From positions 185,994 to 249,993 of the forward strand of contig MKVT01000034.1 of NCBI GenBank assembly GCA_001898935.1: a stretch of 64,000 nt of DNA, in the 5' to 3' direction. Origin of the DNA: Paludibacter sp. 47-17 (GTDB lineage Bacteria > Bacteroidota > Bacteroidia > Bacteroidales > Paludibacteraceae). Shown one piece after another: positions 47,384 to 56,843 of this stretch. The notes below the pieces were generated by a model. That model made no database searches, was not told the DNA's origin, and worked only from the letters and a program-made list of their open reading frames with translations. The position numbers were made by a program, and so were the translations under genes. Positions within the stretch are counted from its first letter, which is position 1. Every line of letters starts with the position of its first letter.

Positions 47384-49561
47384 CTATAATTTAATTATAA
47401 TACCGGCATTCAAGACAAAGCCATCTATTGGCGCATAAATATCCCGAAATTCCGGCTTGGTCATCGAACCTGTATAAATGGTATCGAACCTTGTTTGTCT
47501 TCTATCGGTAAAGTTCTCAAAGTTAGCATATATTGAGAATTTTTCCCAAATCCGTTGCATCATTAATCCGCAAATAAGGTAATCCTGTCCTGTTTTACCG
47601 TCATTTAATCTTTGTTTTCCAGTATAATAAGCCTCCAATCCGATTTTCCATTTATCTTCCACCTCATACATTAATACAGAGTTGATTTTATGTTTCGGGG
47701 TAAGGGTTTTCTGATAGCTTCTGCCGTCTTCCTTAACATTAGCATCCGTATAGGTATATCCGATAAATAAGCTGAAATCCTTATAACCTATTTTCATGTT
47801 TGTTTCAGCCCCCTTGCTATCCACATGACCGTCTATGTTGTTGAACTGCCAACGGTTATTATCCGCAGCTTGCAGTTCAAGCGGATTTTTCAGGTAAGTA
47901 AAAAAGAATAACTGGTTTATACTCAAAAATACCTGATTGCTAAATAATCCAGTTTTATAAGTAAAATCCACATTTGCCCCATAACTTCTTTCCAGTTTAT
48001 TCTTGTCATCATTTATCGGCAGGACATTCTGGTACTGAATATGTTCACTATCCTCCGAAAAAATAGTAGGCGCTTTATATCCAAATCCGCCACCTACACG
48101 GGATGAAAATTTGTCTGTTATTTTAAAATGCGAGGAAATACGAGGTAAAACTGCAAAACCATAATCTATAACATAATCAGTTCTCAAGCCGCTTTCGATG
48201 TCCATCCAATCCGTTATTTTCGTATTGTTCTGTACAAACAAGCCTAAAGTAGTCATGTTGTAATCACGCAAAGGAAAATCAGTCAGTTTCTTTTCGGTAA
48301 ACTTATCTGTCCATAGATTCGCTCCAGCTACCCATTCTGTTTTTTCCTTTGTATGTATAAAAGATATTTCAGAAAAAGACGATAACTGGTCACCGTCAAA
48401 TTTGAAATCGGGAATTTCTATTTTACGAGTGAAATAAGTTACACTGTTCTTTACATTCAATTTGTTTTGCTTGTCAAAACGGTGTTCAAATGTAAGCTGG
48501 CTTGAATGCCTCTGTGTCTTGTTCCTTTCAAAGTAAGAATGTTCATCATTTCCTTTGCCCTTTACATACTCCATGTCACCACCCAAGCGGTTTTCTATCA
48601 TGGAATTTATACCAAAATTAAAGTCTGTATTTTCAGACAGGTATAGAAATAGTTTAGGATTCAGTACAAACCTGTCGAATTTAGGTATAGCCGTAAAGCC
48701 CACATCTGACGGGTCATAAGCCCAGTTCCGGTTATACGATGCAAATACAGTAGTACCCACCTTATTGAATTTCTGACCGAAAAAGCTGTTTACATCAAGC
48801 CCTTTGCCCGTTGTTCCATTCAAATGTATTGAAAAATCCCTTTCCTTTTCAGGTGTTTTCGATATAAGGTTTACCAACCCTGCAATCGCACCGCCGCCAT
48901 ATAAGGTCGAAGAAGAACCTTTTATAATTTCAACCTGCTTTAAATCGAGCGGAGGTGTCTGCAATAAGCCTAATCCGCTTGCAGCACCCGAAAATACAGG
49001 GAAACCGTCTTTTAGTATCTGCGTATACCTACCATCCAAACCCTGAATACGGATGGATGAATTGCCCGATATGGCAGATGTTTGTTGCGTCATAATACCC
49101 GTACTTTCATTCAGTAACATACGGATATCTCCGGGCTTCATTACTCCTTTTTCGCCTAATTCTTCGGCATTGATAAACTCTATACGGGTAGGAATATCTT
49201 TAAAAGTACGTGTACCCCTTGTTGAAGAAACAACCACCTCCTGCAAAGTTTCTTCGTCCGCTTCAACCTTAATAACAATTACCTCATCCGAAGCCAATGG
49301 AAAGGTAAACTCTTTTATGGTCTTTTCATACCCCACATAAGTGATTTCAAACATTTGTTTACCATCAGGAATATTGGAGAGTACCGCCAATCCTTCAGTA
49401 TCAGAAGATGTTCCATTTGTTGTATTATAGAGCACAATATTAGCGCCGATTAACGGCTCATTGCTATCGCAGTCTATTAGTTTAACTCTAAGTGTATTTT
49501 GAGCGAAAATATTGGAAAGGCTGAATGTTAAGAATAACATCAGTATAATTTTTGTTTTCAT
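47384..49561 (-). CDS. TonB-dependent receptor on ICE cargo operon
   Basis: This 725-residue outer-membrane protein has a signal peptide (residues 1-20, SNIFAQ), a carboxypeptidase-like regulatory domain (RVKLIDCDSNEPLIGANIVLY, about 22-100), a TonB box/plug (EVVVSSTRGTRTFKDIPTRIEFI, RIQGLDGRYTQILKDGFPVFSG, IEIIKGSSSTLYGGGAIAGLVNLISK) and a barrel ending in GFVLNAGIIIKL. It differs clearly from the chromosomal receptor at 34-36 kb. Flanking Cys-rich and HMA-like genes suggest a metal or metallophore substrate. It is followed with one base between stop and start by the broken HMA gene. Confidence 0.88.
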   Translation of the reverse strand: MKTKIILMLFLTFSLSNIFAQNTLRVKLIDCDSNEPLIGANIVLYNTTNGTSSDTEGLAVLSNIPDGKQMFEITYVGYEKTIKEFTFPLASDEVIVIKVEADEETLQEVVVSSTRGTRTFKDIPTRIEFINAEELGEKGVMKPGDIRMLLNESTGIMTQQTSAISGNSSIRIQGLDGRYTQILKDGFPVFSGAASGLGLLQTPPLDLKQVEIIKGSSSTLYGGGAIAGLVNLISKTPEKERDFSIHLNGTTGKGLDVNSFFGQKFNKVGTTVFASYNRNWAYDPSDVGFTAIPKFDRFVLNPKLFLYLSENTDFNFGINSMIENRLGGDMEYVKGKGNDEHSYFERNKTQRHSSQLTFEHRFDKQNKLNVKNSVTYFTRKIEIPDFKFDGDQLSSFSEISFIHTKEKTEWVAGANLWTDKFTEKKLTDFPLRDYNMTTLGLFVQNNTKITDWMDIESGLRTDYVIDYGFAVLPRISSHFKITDKFSSRVGGGFGYKAPTIFSEDSEHIQYQNVLPINDDKNKLERSYGANVDFTYKTGLFSNQVFLSINQLFFFTYLKNPLELQAADNNRWQFNNIDGHVDSKGAETNMKIGYKDFSLFIGYTYTDANVKEDGRSYQKTLTPKHKINSVLMYEVEDKWKIGLEAYYTGKQRLNDGKTGQDYLICGLMMQRIWEKFSIYANFENFTDRRQTRFDTIYTGSMTKPEFRDIYAPIDGFVLNAGIIIKL

Positions 49562-49685
49562 TATGATAATTATTTCAAATCTTCAATTAGGAATAAATAA
49601 ATTGAAAGTCACGATACTACAAAAAATGTATTACCGTAAAAATCGCAGGAAATTTTCATAATGACCTGTAAACACAAAACTTGGT

Positions 49686-50015
49686 TTATGCTTGTGGCGG
49701 TTGCCAGATTAAAGATTTAAAATCAGGGAGATCGTTTCTTTCTATATAATCTGATTTGCAATCAGATACTAAGCCAATAACTACACTTATAGGGCTGTAA
49801 TGATGGGCTTCGGGGAAGCCTGAACAAGTATCACAGTGCAGGAAAGGAGAGCAGCAATTATAACCGTTATCGGAACAGTCATCACAGTTATTATGTGTAT
49901 CGACACCTGATTCAACAGTTGGAATATATACAGATAAACACTTATCCTCAAAACAACATGGCATTACTGATAACAGTAATACATACATGGATAATATGAG
50001 GGACAAATATTTCAT
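49686..50015 (-). CDS. Small exported Cys-rich protein (first gene of ICE metal operon)
   Basis: 109 residues with a signal peptide (MKYLSLILSMYVLLLSVMP). About ten cysteines follow, concentrated in CCFEDKC and NNCDDCSDNGYNCCSPFLHCDTC, with two His, and the C-terminus is SLIWQPPQA. Proteins of this shape precede TonB receptors and metal genes in Bacteroidetes elements; a DUF6660-type relation is possible but unverified. It resembles the chromosomal Cys/His-rich gene in position and style. Metal binding in the periplasm is inferred. The -7 box ends 4 nt before the ATG, so either the transcript is leaderless or the second ATG (codon 10) is used. Confidence 0.75.
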   Translation of the reverse strand: MKYLSLILSMYVLLLSVMPCCFEDKCLSVYIPTVESGVDTHNNCDDCSDNGYNCCSPFLHCDTCSGFPEAHHYSPISVVIGLVSDCKSDYIERNDLPDFKSLIWQPPQA

Positions 50016-50019
50016 GGTG

Positions 50020-50027
50020 CAAAGATA
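50020..50027 (-). promoter_or_regulatory. -7 promoter element for the ICE metal operon
   Basis: TATCTTTG on the reverse strand, 4 nt before ATG 50015. No clear -33 box. Confidence 0.4.
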
Positions 50028-50373
50028 ACTAATTCATATTTAAATATACTAAAAGTTGGATTTTCTTAAAAAATGGATGTCCAAAATCAATGATTGAATA
50101 TTGATTATTATAATTAAAGCTGTAAACCTAAGGTATTCCATGACATTTCAAGATGACGGGGAAAAGCAACAAAAACCGATGCGCAATTAACACTCCGTTT
50201 GTTAAACAAAAATATATTTCTGTTTAACAGCGGGGGTGCTGTTGATGCGGCAAAAATTTAAGGTTACTTTCAGAATTGAAGTAAGATAAAAAACAAGTCC
50301 CATCCAATTTGGACAGGACTTGTTCAATACTTATTCAATTTCTTCTCCCCATAGCTCTACGTCTGTCGGGGCA
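50028..50373. other. Intergenic stretch between metal cargo and tra operon, with inverted repeat and terminator
   Basis: No gene. TGTTAAACA (50200-50208) and TGTTTAACA (50221-50229) form a perfect 9-bp inverted repeat. AACAAGTCC (50292-50300) and GGACTTGTT (50316-50324) form a stem that should end the leftward tra transcript. Confidence 0.6.
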
Positions 50374-50892
50374 TTATTCAGCGACAGGGCTATATATAGC
50401 CAGCAAAGGACGTTTAGCCCGATAAAACTGCATAAAATCATGGACTGATACTTTTTGTAAATCTTCATCTTCTTCATCACCCCTGTCATTCTGCCAACTG
50501 AATGTTTTCTGCACTACCTGACCGAATGAATCTTCTATATATACATCAATAACCTGTTGATCCGTGCTGCGTGATGTGTAATAGAGCCGGAATGTAGTCC
50601 TGTCCAACGGGTACAGATCATTTGGTAGAAATACCGTTCCGTCATCCATCCGCAGCTCTCCAACCCCGTCCGGCTGAAAATACCGGATGAAGAATTTCGC
50701 CTGCTCATAATTCCCCTCTTTGACTAACGTACATCTGATTTCCGCCGTTTCGTCCTGAACGATTCTTTTCTGGACGGGCATAGTAACAAGATCGAATGAA
50801 TAAGCCTGCTGAATATCCAAATCGTCACTACAGGCACAGACTATTGCTGATAGCAATAGCGTGTATAAAAAATATGCTAAAAACTTTTTCAT
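50374..50892 (-). CDS. traQ: Conjugal transfer protein TraQ (DUF3872)
   Basis: 172 residues, with a lipoprotein-like N-terminus (LLLSAIVCACSDD, Cys ~21). The mature DUF3872-type domain (FDLVTMPVQKRIVQDETAEIRC, FFIRYFQPDGVGELRMDDG, DRTTFRLYYTSRSTDQQVIDVYIEDSFGQ) is characteristic of TraQ in CTnDOT-like elements. It has an acidic linker and an extra C-terminal tail. It is the last gene of the tra operon, 13 bp after traO. traP (primase), usual between O and Q, is absent. Its role in transfer is unknown. Confidence 0.85.
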   Translation of the reverse strand: MKKFLAYFLYTLLLSAIVCACSDDLDIQQAYSFDLVTMPVQKRIVQDETAEIRCTLVKEGNYEQAKFFIRYFQPDGVGELRMDDGTVFLPNDLYPLDRTTFRLYYTSRSTDQQVIDVYIEDSFGQVVQKTFSWQNDRGDEEDEDLQKVSVHDFMQFYRAKRPLLAIYSPVAE

Positions 50893-50905
50893 TGTAATTT
50901 CATGT

Positions 50906-51490
50906 TTAATTGATTATAAATTTTAACCCTAATCCATACTGGAAATGGAAACGTCCTGTTGAAGTACCCCATAACACCCGTTCACGGGCAGTCAGGAGCA
51001 GCACAACACAGTCAGACAAATAAGTTTCCATTTCCAACGTAATAGCACCCCCGTAGATGAAGCGGTCTTTATTATGGAGTGTGGAGCCGTCAAAAAGTGT
51101 TTTTTCTCCCCAGTTACTTGTTTCATATCCGGCAAGAGCCGAAGCACCCAAAGAGAAAAGCACTACTTTATTATGGTCGGAAAGAAATTTCAGGAAATAA
51201 CCACCCTCTCCGGTAAACTGGCTGACAGGTATCCTGTTATCTTTATACGGATAGTATTTATTCAGAAACTCTGTACCGAATACCCACTTATTTCCGCTTT
51301 TCGCGTATGTCGCCATCGACAACCCGAAGTAATAACCCAGTTCATTCTTTTTATCCGGCGAATGAAATCCGTCCACCATTCCACCTGTTACCTGTATGCC
51401 TTGCATACTGGGTAAACAACGCTGTGCGTGGGCTTGGTCGGCAAAGACCAGGCACAGCACAACCGCTACTATAAGAGATAGCCGTTTCAT
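50906..51490 (-). CDS. traO: Conjugal transfer protein TraO
   Basis: 194 residues, with a signal peptide ending ADQAHAQ (about residue 22). The mature domain is rich in Gly/Tyr/Phe beta-strands (GYYFGLSMATYAKSGNKWVFGTEFLN, GEGGYFLKFLSD, FIYGGAITLEMETYLSD, FQYGLGLKFIIN). It fits TraO, an outer-membrane-barrel-like component of the Bacteroides transfer apparatus. It lies 3 bp after traN. Confidence 0.88.
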   Translation of the reverse strand: MKRLSLIVAVVLCLVFADQAHAQRCLPSMQGIQVTGGMVDGFHSPDKKNELGYYFGLSMATYAKSGNKWVFGTEFLNKYYPYKDNRIPVSQFTGEGGYFLKFLSDHNKVVLFSLGASALAGYETSNWGEKTLFDGSTLHNKDRFIYGGAITLEMETYLSDCVVLLLTARERVLWGTSTGRFHFQYGLGLKFIIN

Positions 51491-51493
51491 AAC

Positions 51494-52456
51494 TTACTTT
51501 ATTTTAAGTTCGTTGATAACTTTCGCCCTTATAAGGTCGGCATTTTCGACAACAAAACTCTGATGCCGTCCGCCCTCTTTTTCGTTCAGTTCGATAATCA
51601 GATGCTTATCATCGGGAATAGTGAACTTCGGCAAAGTAAAAACCACACGTTCAGTCCGTTTCCCACTTATCAACGTCAGATTATTATGTGCCCGCAGTGG
51701 TACGATTACCTGTTCCTGAATAGCGGTACGTTTTGCCAGTTTTTTATCTACAATCTTGAAAGTGATAAAATCCACATCAAATGGCACATTAGACGAATTT
51801 TTGAGTTGCATGTGAAAATAAAGCAATCCATTGTGTGTGTAAATTCCTTTGAGTGTGTACTGAATGCCGAAACGTTTGGAGCCGATATGCTTTATTTCCC
51901 TGTCATCATTCTTATAGATAGATTTCATTATCAGCTTAACCAGTAAGGGTGATTCGCTACCCAACTCCCTCATGTAAATCTCCATAGCGTTGTTCGGTCT
52001 GTTCACGGCTTCCCCATCGTGGATAAAGTCGGTCATTTCAACTGATAATTTAACCGGCTCATCAGCATATTTTACGTTGAAATTATAATATGCACCGTCT
52101 TCCGTTATTACAGCCAGATTACTTTCTTTGGAGAAGTCCCGGAGTGCAGCTTTCACACGCAGCACGTTTTCCGCTCCGTCTGCTTTGGCTGCCAACAGGT
52201 CGGAGCTACCTAAGTCCACATAGCGGATCGCCGCAGGGAAAATGATATGTACTGTTTTCGAAAATGTAACCTCCAGTGCATATGGTGGTATCATCCGGTT
52301 AAAAGTCAGCGGTCTGGTCAGACCGTCAAAATAGTCTCCGGTAGAGGGAGAAATATTTGCTGTTTGTTGTTTTTCTACGCTCTGTTTTTCAATGTCCTGA
52401 GCGTTTACTGTGAATATGCACCCGAAAATAGCGAGTACAAAAAAGAATCGTTTCAT
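51494..52456 (-). CDS. traN: Conjugal transfer protein TraN
   Basis: 320 residues with a signal peptide (IFGCIFTVNAQ, residues ~10-20) and a mature part matching TraN: LEVTFSKTVHIIFPAAIRYVDLGSSDLLAAK, LRVKAALRDFSKESNLAVITEDG, GIQYTLKGIYTHNGLLYFHMQLKNSSNVPFDVDF. In CTnDOT-like elements TraN is an outer-membrane or periplasmic part of the mating channel and is often compared with VirB9. It precedes traO and follows traM by about 60 bp. Confidence 0.9.
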   Translation of the reverse strand: MKRFFFVLAIFGCIFTVNAQDIEKQSVEKQQTANISPSTGDYFDGLTRPLTFNRMIPPYALEVTFSKTVHIIFPAAIRYVDLGSSDLLAAKADGAENVLRVKAALRDFSKESNLAVITEDGAYYNFNVKYADEPVKLSVEMTDFIHDGEAVNRPNNAMEIYMRELGSESPLLVKLIMKSIYKNDDREIKHIGSKRFGIQYTLKGIYTHNGLLYFHMQLKNSSNVPFDVDFITFKIVDKKLAKRTAIQEQVIVPLRAHNNLTLISGKRTERVVFTLPKFTIPDDKHLIIELNEKEGGRHQSFVVENADLIRAKVINELKIK

Positions 52457-52518
52457 ACGAAAATTTGTTTTAATTGTTAATTGCTATTGGATTTTTTAGT
52501 GGTGGGCTTATGCCCTGA

Positions 52519-53871
52519 TTATACCTTCGGAAGAAGCAATACCTGATGATTAGCTTTCAATGTTACTTCCACTTTCCGCATTTTTTTACTGACGTATTGC
52601 GATAACCCCTGAATGGCGCTTCGTCCTAAGTCGGCAGCAAGCTGCGAACCCGCATCGTCTGTTATAGTAATGCTACTGCCCATAGATGTACCCATGTTAG
52701 CGGCGATTTCTTTGGCGGCATTCATTTCATCTGAACCCGGAGCCGAGAATCCCCGTAACCCGTCTAAATCATACACATCCATTTCGACAGGTATCACATT
52801 ATCTGCATACTGTATAGATATAATTGTAACCTGAAGCCGCTCCCCACTAATCTTAGCACTCCCCGTCAGGATAGTGTTTGCAGGAATCAGGATATTCCCG
52901 GCTCTCATCGGCTCCAGTAAACGCAGTTGCATTTCTTTCCCGTCGGAAAGTTTAATAGTCTGGTATACGCAAGCCTTAATACCGTTTTTCTCCGTTATAG
53001 CTTCCTGTCCGGTAGCCGTAATGAATCCCATGTTACGGGGCTTGCTGTATTGATCCAGAAACTCGTCATTATCCATTGGAGCCGCCAAAAGCGAAACTAC
53101 ACTGTGATGCACTTGTGATACAGGCTTCGGGGTAACTTTCTCACGCAGGTTGATTGTGTTATCCCTGTTTTGTTGCTGCTGTCCGTCTGGCGTTACCTGT
53201 TCCTGTGCATTGGGCGTGTATTTGGCGGCAATCTGATACGATTTTTCAATCAGTTCTAACTGCTCATCGGCAGCCGACTTTTCCTGTAACTGCCTTTCGA
53301 GTTCCTGAATGCGGAACTCCAGTTCAAGTTGTGCCTGTTCATCCACTTCTGTTGCGGGCTGTTCATACCATGTCCCCAACTGACGGTTTACATCCTGATA
53401 AGCCTGTGCCGATGATTGGATAGTCGAAGTACTGCGGGAAGTGCTGTTACTGTAATTGTAGCTGTTTCGCCCGTCCGTTCCGGTGGCTTTGCTTTCGTAA
53501 TCTTCCTGCGTTTTGAGGTCTTCATCCTCTCCGATAGAAAAAGCAAAGTCTTGTAAATTACGCCTTTTATTTTCTTCTTTGTTACGCATGGCTTCCTGTT
53601 CGTAAGCCTTCCGTTTATCCCCTACAATACCTTCATCTTTGGGGATTGGCAGTTCAGGGTTAAATCCGTCAGGCTGCTTTTCATCCTTTCCGCCGTCGGG
53701 CGCAAAGATGAGCCACATAGTCCCAATGAACAGCAAGACAAACAACGGATAGACAAGCATCTTTTTACGCTTCTGCATTTCCTGCAGGGTAAGTTCTTTT
53801 TTAGGCTTACTCTCTTTCTTTTTTTCGATAACTTCCGGTTTCGGTTCGTTACCTTCGTTTTCCTTACTCAT
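52519..53871 (-). CDS. traM: Conjugal transfer protein TraM
   Basis: 450 residues from ATG 53871, which overlaps the traL stop by 8 bp. The long N-terminal part has one membrane helix (MLVYPLFVLLFIGTMWLIFAP, about residues 35-55) and a charged periplasmic linker (about 55-250) with a coiled coil (ELEFRIQELERQLQEK). The C-terminal domain (about 290-450: FITATGQEAITEKNGIKACVYQTIKL, GNILIPANTILTGSAKI) is VirB10-like TraM. It should span the envelope and bridge the inner-membrane complex to TraN. Confidence 0.9.
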   Translation of the reverse strand: MSKENEGNEPKPEVIEKKKESKPKKELTLQEMQKRKKMLVYPLFVLLFIGTMWLIFAPDGGKDEKQPDGFNPELPIPKDEGIVGDKRKAYEQEAMRNKEENKRRNLQDFAFSIGEDEDLKTQEDYESKATGTDGRNSYNYSNSTSRSTSTIQSSAQAYQDVNRQLGTWYEQPATEVDEQAQLELEFRIQELERQLQEKSAADEQLELIEKSYQIAAKYTPNAQEQVTPDGQQQQNRDNTINLREKVTPKPVSQVHHSVVSLLAAPMDNDEFLDQYSKPRNMGFITATGQEAITEKNGIKACVYQTIKLSDGKEMQLRLLEPMRAGNILIPANTILTGSAKISGERLQVTIISIQYADNVIPVEMDVYDLDGLRGFSAPGSDEMNAAKEIAANMGTSMGSSITITDDAGSQLAADLGRSAIQGLSQYVSKKMRKVEVTLKANHQVLLLPKV

Positions 53872-54139
53872 AATCAAATCTGTTTATTAAGTTTATACTA
53901 TCTGCTTTTTGCTGATGCTCCAGCTCCAGTTGTCTGATATGTTCTATCTGCATCTCCTGACCGCTTTTTTTGCCCATATTGTAAATGGACGAAACCGTCA
54001 TGTAGATGGAACCTGCACCAAACACAAAAAGCATTACAAGGATTATGATAACCCGTCCGTCGGGCGTTATCCGCCCCAACAACGACCGCAGACCGTCTTC
54101 CATCCAGTCCCTTACGGCTGTAAGTTTTTTCTTTATCAT
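53864..54139 (-). CDS. traL: Conjugal transfer protein TraL (DUF3989-type)
   Basis: 91 residues. An N-terminal cytoplasmic stretch (TAVRDWMEDGLRSLLGRITPDGRV) precedes one membrane helix (IIILVMLFVFGAGSIYMTVSSIY, about 30-55) and a periplasmic helix (GQEMQIEHIRQLELEHQQKADS). Size and position between traK and traM match TraL of Bacteroides conjugative transposons. It is probably an inner-membrane component of the channel. Confidence 0.82.
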   Translation of the reverse strand: MIKKKLTAVRDWMEDGLRSLLGRITPDGRVIIILVMLFVFGAGSIYMTVSSIYNMGKKSGQEMQIEHIRQLELEHQQKADSINLINRFDYE

Positions 54140-54142
54140 GGC

Positions 54143-54766
54143 TTATCTGTCTATTGTTCGTAAATCCCTGTTTTCTAATATTTCAAAGCGTTCCATAGTA
54201 AACCCATGAGGATTATTGTCGCTTCTGACAGAGTTTATCAGGTCGCAGCGTGTAACAAGGCTTCGCTCCGTTACATTACTTGCCCTGATAATCATTTGTC
54301 GGGAATAGGTCATCACCTTATAGGGATAAACATCGAGATTACATGCCACAGAATCGATCTGAATAATCTGATTGATATTACCCGACACAATTCTGTTATA
54401 GTAACCTTTTTCCTGCATATCCTGATAATAGCGGAAAGCACTTTTGTCCACCAGAAAGAGTGCCCGGTTGATGTTTGATTCAATGGCGCTTTTATCTGGG
54501 GACAATGTGAAAAACAATTCATGGAAGCGGCGGACGTGTTCGCGTGCCTCCACGGGTCTGTTTTGGGTCATGTCCTGCGACAGAGCCAGCATCAGCGACT
54601 TCCCATTGTCTAATACGTAAATTTTCTGCCGTTGTGCTTCTGCAAAGCTGAATGAGTTCCAGACCGCATATCCGGTAATCCCTGCACACAGCACGACAAA
54701 CACAATGGCGATAATCCTTATCTGCTTGAAACTTGTTTCAATATTTTTTAAACTTTTGAACTCCAT
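54143..54766 (-). CDS. traK: Conjugal transfer protein TraK
   Basis: 207 residues with one N-terminal membrane helix (IRIIAIVFVVLCAGITGYAVWNSF, about 16-40) and a periplasmic VirB8-like domain. Conserved TraK stretches are KIYVLDNGKSLMLALSQDMTQNRPVEAREHVRRFHELFFTLSPD and YYNRIVSGNINQIIQIDSVACNLDVYPYKV. It lies directly before traL (3 bp). Confidence 0.92.
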   Translation of the reverse strand: MEFKSLKNIETSFKQIRIIAIVFVVLCAGITGYAVWNSFSFAEAQRQKIYVLDNGKSLMLALSQDMTQNRPVEAREHVRRFHELFFTLSPDKSAIESNINRALFLVDKSAFRYYQDMQEKGYYNRIVSGNINQIIQIDSVACNLDVYPYKVMTYSRQMIIRASNVTERSLVTRCDLINSVRSDNNPHGFTMERFEILENRDLRTIDR

Positions 54767-54786
54767 TATTTTTTGTTTTAAATGAA

Positions 54787-55773
54787 TTACTTACCAAGCA
54801 AACGACCGCCAACGTTTCCTGCTACTGATCCCGCAACGCCTCCGGCAATTCCACCTGCTTTACTTGCTGTTTTATTTACCGCACCTCCGAATGCACCTGC
54901 TCCGCCCGATTGTATAATCCATCCGGCTACTGTCGGTATAGTAAAATATCCGATAATTCCGATAATCAGGAATACAATATATATACCATTCGAGCCGTCG
55001 GGGATATAGTTCGGATCTTGCAGCAGGGCTATATCCTGTTCAAGCATCAAAGTCTGTATGCGTGCCAGAATAGAAGAAAAAATGTCGGAAATAGGGAGCC
55101 ACAGATATACGCTGATATAGCGTGTAAGCCACTGGGTGAGCGTTGCCTGAAATCCATCATAGATAGAAAAGGCAAACGCAATAGGCCCCAGTATGGCCAG
55201 CACGACAAGGAAAAATGTGCGTATCGTATCTATGACCAAGGCGGAAGCATTGAACAGCAGTTCAAAGAAATCCCTGATTACCTGCCGGAACCATGCTTTG
55301 ATATCATACCAAAGCCGTTCTCCCCACATACTGATAATTTCGGGTGTATCGGTAATACCGAGGTCTTTCATTTTCTGGTCATACACTTTATCATCGACAA
55401 GCCATGCTTTACCCTCGCGGACACGGGCTTCATATTCCAGATTGTCTTTCTGTTGCTGATAGGCTTTCATATCCATTGTCTGCGATTCCAAAATGCTATG
55501 AGTACCCGTAACAATAGGGCTCATAACCGCATTGATAGTTCCTAAGACCAGTGCCGGGAAGAACATAATGCACAAGCCGATTGCAAAGGGACGAAGCAAG
55601 GGGAACATGTCGACAGGTTCCGCACGGCTCAACGCTTGCCATACCCGGTATGCCACATAGAACAAGGCTCCCAATCCGGCCAACCCCTTCGCAACCCCAA
55701 TCATGTTGCTGCAAAGAGGTATCATATCTTGATACAGATTCGCAAGAATCTGATGTAGGTTATCAAAATTCAT
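54787..55773 (-). CDS. traJ: Conjugal transfer protein TraJ
   Basis: This 328-residue multi-pass inner-membrane protein has 6-7 hydrophobic segments, for example MIGVAKGLAGLGALFYVAYRVW and FAIGLCIMFFPALVLGTINAVM. It ends in a Gly/Ala-rich cytoplasmic tail (GGAGAFGGAVNKTASKAGGIAGG). Conserved features match TraJ, the VirB6-like channel component: PVDMFPLLRPFAIG, SMWGERLWYDIKAWFRQVIRDFFELLF and FSIYDGFQATLTQWLTRYISVYLWLPISDIF. It starts 20 bp after traI. Confidence 0.92.
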   Translation of the reverse strand: MNFDNLHQILANLYQDMIPLCSNMIGVAKGLAGLGALFYVAYRVWQALSRAEPVDMFPLLRPFAIGLCIMFFPALVLGTINAVMSPIVTGTHSILESQTMDMKAYQQQKDNLEYEARVREGKAWLVDDKVYDQKMKDLGITDTPEIISMWGERLWYDIKAWFRQVIRDFFELLFNASALVIDTIRTFFLVVLAILGPIAFAFSIYDGFQATLTQWLTRYISVYLWLPISDIFSSILARIQTLMLEQDIALLQDPNYIPDGSNGIYIVFLIIGIIGYFTIPTVAGWIIQSGGAGAFGGAVNKTASKAGGIAGGVAGSVAGNVGGRLLGK

Positions 55774-55793
55774 AATTGACTACATTTATTTGA

Positions 55794-56498
55794 TTACCAA
55801 TACCTTTCGGCAGGACTGCCATAAAGAGATAATACCCTGTCCGTATCGCCTTTTTCTTTGGCACGGATATACGAAACCGATATACTCTTTTGAGTGTAAT
55901 ACTTCGTCAGGTTACGATAGTCCAACATCTTATTATAAATGTTGTCTATCGCATCCATCCGTTCTTTATCGGACAGGGAAAGCCCGTTGCTTCCGGTAAC
56001 TACGTTTTTCAAATCCGTTACCAACGCACCCCCTTCCTCCAGTAATCTGGCATAGCCTGTTGAAATTGCCGCCAATTCATTCGGAGTAAAGTTCGGATCA
56101 CCCACCATTTTATTAAATCCGTTCACATAGATGTCCGTAATTTCGCTGACCATCGCAATGGTTTTCTGTACCTTACGTGCATCTTTTATCAGGTTGTGGA
56201 CAGACTTCAAAGCGTCGTAGTATTCCTTGCCCTGTTGATAGATTTTGATACTCTCTTGCAGGTTTTTTATCATGTTGGTAGCTGTTGTCGTACCCTGTAT
56301 AGCACTTGTGATATTTTGCACAAGATTGGTCGGATCAGTTACAACCCATTGCGCTTTCGCCTGAAAAGAGAGCATAGATAGTGCTACTATCAGGCATATA
56401 AATATTCGTTTAATTGCGCTTCGCTTGTTTTTCTCCTCCGCGCTTCGGCAACCTGAGCAAACTGTTGCTCGATTGCGTTCTTCTTGTCGTCGATTCAT
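55794..56498 (-). CDS. traI: Conjugal transfer protein TraI (DUF4141-type)
   Basis: 234 residues as drawn. The usual family start is at the signal peptide (KRIFICLIVALSMLSFQAKAQW, about residues 30-51), preceded here by a basic, cysteine-containing extension (VCSGCRSAEEKNKRS). The codon at the family start is not ATG, so an upstream ATG or a rare start must be used. The mature part (VTDPTNLVQNITSAIQG, IKIYQQGKEYYDALKSVHNLIKDA, NPNDV-like DPNFTPNELAAISTGYARLLEEGG) matches TraI. It is a predicted periplasmic VirB5-like helical protein. Confidence 0.85.
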   Translation of the reverse strand: MNRRQEERNRATVCSGCRSAEEKNKRSAIKRIFICLIVALSMLSFQAKAQWVVTDPTNLVQNITSAIQGTTTATNMIKNLQESIKIYQQGKEYYDALKSVHNLIKDARKVQKTIAMVSEITDIYVNGFNKMVGDPNFTPNELAAISTGYARLLEEGGALVTDLKNVVTGSNGLSLSDKERMDAIDNIYNKMLDYRNLTKYYTQKSISVSYIRAKEKGDTDRVLSLYGSPAERYW

Positions 56499-56535
56499 AT
56501 TTTTACTTTTTAAATGATTATTGATTGTGTGTACT

Positions 56536-56838
56536 TCAATCGTACACTCTTTTATATTTACCTTCGGTGGTCAGCAGAAGCATATCCCGCTCATCATCGT
56601 AGGCAATGCGTATCATGCCGTAGAAATCGAAAAAGGTAATCCCCCAACTCTGGCACAAAGGGACGGTAAACGCCGTATCTTGTTTGTAAATAAACTGTAA
56701 CCGGAACCGACTACCGTCATGGAATATTTTAAGTCCGGGGGAACCGCAAAGGCTTACCCATGTCCCGCATATCTCACGAAGCGGGAAAGAACTGCGTATC
56801 TGCGATGCCGCATCCGGCTTACTCTTTTTTCCTATCAT
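56536..56838 (-). CDS. DUF3876 protein in traH position
   Basis: 100 residues; LREICGTWVSLCGSPGLKIFHDGSRFRLQFIYK and WGITFFDFYGMIRIAYDDERDMLLLTTEGKY resemble DUF3876, a small beta-rich family in Bacteroides conjugative elements. It lies between traG and traI, where traH stands in CTnDOT. A transfer role is inferred only from position. Confidence 0.75.
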   Translation of the reverse strand: MIGKKSKPDAASQIRSSFPLREICGTWVSLCGSPGLKIFHDGSRFRLQFIYKQDTAFTVPLCQSWGITFFDFYGMIRIAYDDERDMLLLTTEGKYKRVYD

Positions 56839-56843
56839 GGCAT

